The notes under the pieces: generated by a model
The model's input: the letters and a program-made list of their open reading frames with translations, nothing else
Database searches by the model: none
Told to the model about the DNA's origin: nothing
Shown: piece by piece, positions 60,193-64,000 of the stretch
How the letters are laid out: each line of letters opens with the position of its first letter
Numbering within the stretch: the stretch's first letter is position 1
Assembly (NCBI GenBank): GCA_029379385.1
Contig: CM055611.1
Span: 25,944,092-26,008,091 of the forward strand
Source of the DNA: Quillaja saponaria
Lineage: Eukaryota; Streptophyta; Magnoliopsida; Fabales; Quillajaceae
DNA length: 64,000 bases
Direction: 5' to 3'
Translations under genes and position numbers: made by a program

Positions 60193-63100
60193 GTCTCTCT
60201 CTATTTCGTTCTACTGTATTGTAAATAGTATTGGAAATATTGATTGATCAAGATGATAATAGTTATCTCTCTCCGTACCCAAAAAAAAAAAAAGAAGATG
60301 ATAATAGTTAGAGCTAGCTTGCTTGCTAACTACAAAATATAGGTTTAGGACCACATTTCTTGCTACCTAGCTAGCTCTACACTAAATGCAAAATTAGTAC
60401 TGACATTCAAACAACGAATAGTAAGTAGACAAAAACATTTTCATGTTTTAATAGAAAAACTAATCAACTCAAAATTGGGATCTATATTTATTTTAAACTA
60501 GTATTCCTATGTAGAGTAAGATGCTAATTATGTACACCACCTTATTTATTTATATTTTTATCTTGGTGTTTGGTTCTACGTTCAACGAATTACAAATTAA
60601 AATTAAAAGTTGAAACAACACTATCTCCAATTTTTGTGTATAAATCATAAAAATTATAGTCCTAAATCAATTTTTTGTGCTGGTAAGCACTTATTTATTG
60701 TGTCACATCATGTTATATTATTAATCACTATTTAGCCATAACTTCATTCATTACAACTTATTAACTAATATTTAACCACAACTATTGACCCGTCAAGACC
60801 CGCTAGAGATGATGTGGAGAATACGAAAATCATCTTGGCAACCACTACAGATGACAATAACTATTATCAAGAACTATTAGAAATAATGACAATCACCATA
60901 AAAAAATAATAATTAAGTACCTGAAGTATAATTTTGATTATAATTTTTTATGAGTCAAACTCCTAAATTTATAATTCTAACTAATTCCAATTATAAAACA
61001 TTGAAACTGGTTTTACAATTTTCATTTCTACACATTCAAATGCACCCTTATGGATTTCTAAAACAGAAAGAGAACCCTACAAATGATGTGTTACAATAAT
61101 CATTCCAAAGGGAAACTGGAAGCCCATATGGGCATAGGGTTTATCAAAGGACGATCTTCACAGTCTATCTGTCAAAAATTCTGCTGCCTATGAGATAAAG
61201 AGGAGACCATAGAGATACATAGTGGGTCCACATGTAAGGGAATGGGGACACACAAAAATCAACCAGATTGCTGGAAAAAGGAACTTTGTTCCAATGGTGG
61301 TGAGTTTACCCAAATGATTCCAATTCAAATTGTGTGTGTATATATATGGGAAACACTCAACCACAGTAACTCAGTTTCAACTTTCAAGCTTCAGCCACCA
61401 TGCATGTCTTTTCTCTTATTTGAACTTCTCAAGCATGTTATGAGCTTTGGGGTTAGTGGGTCAATATCAAAAATATATATTATATTATATATTTCATGTT
61501 CTAAAAATAATATTAGAGTCTCAATTATAACTGATTATTTTAAAATCAATGACATATAATCTAATCAAACACATAATAAAGTGTGATCTTACTTGAATCT
61601 CCATTGCTTTTTATTTTGAATAGGTGCTCTTGCTGTGATGAAAGTACCCTATATATATTCTTCAAAAAAGATTAGTCAGTAATATATGATAATTTTAAGT
61701 TTTAACCCCCACACTAGTAGTCTACTGCATATGCCTTGACCCTATCTTCTGTGGAAACCGTTGGGCATTCTTGCTGTTTGGTCGCTTTCCAACTTTCATT
61801 GCATATGTAAGTAGCCTCTCTAGTTTAGGGCCATAGGTCACACAGTACTCTGCTTCATTTATTCATGTATTGTTTGCAGTAATTATAAGCATATGCATAT
61901 GCTGCTGCCTGCTGCCTGCTGCCTTTAATTTCTCACTTTTGTTGCTTTTGCACTGCAAATTATATGTCTATAATTATGAGTTTGTTATCTGTCAAGCTGT
62001 TAATGCTATGCATAAAGCCTTGCCTGCCTTTAGTTTCTTTGTTTTATGCTTATATATTTGTAGATACAGGAGAAGAAAACAGTTTGCCTAGCTAGCCAAC
62101 TACAATACTCAATTTGTAGAGCATATTACACATTTACATATATGCATGTTAATTGTTTTTTCCCCTATAATTCAACTTGTTTTAGGTTATTGCAGCAAAG
62201 TGAAAGGTAAAATATACAAGAACTATATAATATAGGGCCTGTTTGTAATTTGGAAAGACTGCAATAGCTTCAATTTGTGAATTTTGATTTTTGTGCAAGA
62301 AAATTCAAAAAATGATTATGATTCATGAATTTTCTAGTAGATAGAACTCCAAACATGAGTTTCGGAAAATGGAAAGGAGAGAATAATAAATTTTCTTTTT
62401 ACCTTAACACAATACTTGTTAAAAAAAATCTTTACGGTATATTTTTGATAAATAGATTGAAAACTCTTTACAATAAAGGCTACATATATGTGTTAATCTT
62501 TTGAGATACACAATGAAAAGTTAATTTGTAGTATAAATATAATACACCTAGCTAGTAGCTAGATAGCTAACCAAATTTATAATGACAGACCACTAATATG
62601 TCAGATAATGGTGGTCCAAGGAAATATGGACGATAATTCCCATAATGACATCCTACAAATAATAATTGCACACTAGTACAATATTCTGTATTATTATTTT
62701 TGTTTTTTGGCTTAAGTATTTAATGTGTTTGTACATATGCCACATCATATATTTTTGCCACCAGTATATAATAGAGGTAACTAGTTCAAAGAAATTAAAA
62801 CGTGCTTAATTGTAACTAGAAAGAGATTAAGAATATCATGCAGTTTTTGAAAAATGACCTAAAACATGCATATGTACTAGCCCAAATCCCATCAACCTTG
62901 CAAAATGACCTAAATTAATTTTTGTATCGTCAATTTTCTTCCATAAACCCCATCAACGTTGTTTTATTTTGAGATTGTACAGTTACACTCATTTTAATTT
63001 AGTGAGATTTGATCGAATTTAAGATATTTTGAATTAAAAGTCTCAAATTTCAACTAATATATCTTTTTTATTTAGTTTAGCTATTGAGAAAGGGATATAT

Positions 63101-64000
63101 ATGTATGTGTGAAAGTGGGCATGGTTTTTCCTTTTGGTGTGTGTGGATGGTGTTGATGTTTAGGTAGTGACTAGCTGAAAGGGAAACTTGACTGAACAAG
63201 AAAGAAAAGGCATGCAATGTGTATGGACCGCCGACCACCTGATTTTATAATTGATTTGGAACTTTATGCCGATTTTGTGCCTATATTTGAAATCTTGATG
63301 CGTGATCCACATGACAAGTATGTAGTTTGAAAAATTATTTGAGGTAATTGGCCTAATTTCCACATAATACAGATGTAACTTACTTAATTGCTTTGACAAT
63401 ATTCCATGAAAAATCATTTTCAAATTGAACAGAATATTTTTAATATATATTCTTAGTCTTACATCAGATTCAAGTTCCTTTTGAACTAGAATGAAGACTA
63501 AAAAAAGAGTTAGTGATTCATAATAGTAATCCATTTTAGACAATGTTTTAATATCTATTAAAATTAAAATATTGGGCCAACTACTTGTTGTACCCTTTGA
63601 AATTGTTGACTAAATATATAATTAAATTGCTCTGTAATATTAAAGACAGTGACAAATTTAGACATTTAATATTGAAGTTAGAGCCAAATCATAAATTATT
63701 TTATGGTTAGGAAATCCATATAGCTATATATATAAATTGTCACCATGCTATCAATTATAATACAAAATATTTTCTTTCATATAATATACTTATCATTTTA
63801 AAATATTAGTTATTTAATAAATTTAGAATAATATAAACAAAAAAAAATATATTATGAATTAAATATAAAATAAATTAGTATTTTTCCTTAAAATATAAAA
63901 TTTCAAGCTTTAATAAATGAATGACTACTTGAGTTAGTTCAGGTAATAAGAATTAGATGGAATTTGGGTTCAGATATTAAACTTGATTACTAAAAATAAA
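60192..64000. other. AT-rich intergenic region to the right edge
   Basis: No gene, tRNA or known miRNA sequence recognised. Short open frames such as 61242-61559 and 63160-63543 have no supporting features. A GCCTGCT-type triplication (GCTGCCTGCTGCCTGCTGCC) lies at about 61902-61923. Confidence 0.5.

Noticed and set aside
61242..61559. 105-codon plus ORF near a TATA-rich stretch
   Set aside because: No homology recognised; tail is low-complexity; likely chance.
62231..62370. Possible MITE starting GGGCCTGTTTG
   Set aside because: The left end resembles a hAT-type MITE but the right-end inverted match is too weak to define an element.
63160..63543. 127-codon minus ORF
   Set aside because: No recognisable domain and strongly AT-driven composition.
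1..64000. CRISPR arrays, bacterial operons or phage-like systems
   Set aside because: The sequence is plant nuclear DNA with spliced genes; the only regular repeats are satellite, microsatellite and transposon-derived.

Overview
The window is nuclear DNA from a flowering plant, most likely a eudicot. It is AT-rich and gene-sparse, most of its protein genes are split by GT-AG introns, and it carries an Au-type tRNA-derived SINE, RTE-like LINE ends, MITE-like elements and a nuclear tRNA-Met with a short intron. The proteins match plant families: a PSY1R-type LRR receptor kinase, PAP29-type purple acid phosphatase, membrane-tethered NAC factor, NGATHA B3 factor and a long pentatricopeptide protein. 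I cannot name the species from sequence alone.

Layout. 0-3.3 kb: a possible exon at the left edge, a dense nest of inverted repeats (0.6-1.4 kb) and an Au SINE. 3.4-6.8 kb: intronless PSY1R-like receptor kinase (-). 7.37-9.82 kb: a 222-bp tandem satellite, ten full copies that look identical, whose length keeps one frame open and creates a spurious 814-codon ORF. 11.1-15.6 kb: TCF25/Rqc1 family gene (+). 17.3-18.6 kb: DUF1295 reductase-like membrane protein (+). 22.6-24.3 kb: PAP29-like phosphatase (+). 26.5-28.9 kb: PPR protein (-), divergent from RPF1 (+, 29.4-34.1 kb, 11 exons), with a 417-bp shared upstream region holding a G-box and a telo-box. 35.9-39.7 kb: EF-hand endonuclease/exonuclease/phosphatase protein (+). 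42.5-45.6 kb: NTL-type NAC factor (+). 46.0 kb: tRNA-Met (-). 46.6-49.7 kb: ARV1 (-), nine small exons, recovered by reading splice sites and homology. 53.8-55.2 kb: NGATHA-type B3 factor (-). 55.7-64 kb: AT-rich sequence with no gene I can support.

Two neighbouring genes (35.9-39.7 and 42.5-45.6 kb) have recognisable exons and good splice sites but are broken by about seven +1-nt shifts, mostly in homopolymers, while every other gene reads cleanly. This means either a patch of uncorrected assembly or two recently decayed genes. One nonsense codon and one lost EF-hand codon favour at least some real decay.

The genes do not form a pathway. RPF1 (60S ribosome assembly) and TCF25 (ribosome quality control family) are both ribosome-linked and carry upstream motifs typical of such genes (telo-box, site II). 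The rest cover peptide perception, lipid or sterol homeostasis, phosphatase activity, organelle RNA processing and organ-growth transcription. No new multi-gene system is evident. The most unusual items are the homogeneous 222-bp satellite, the inverted-repeat nest, the frameshift cluster and a 23-residue tandem repeat inside the NAC factor.
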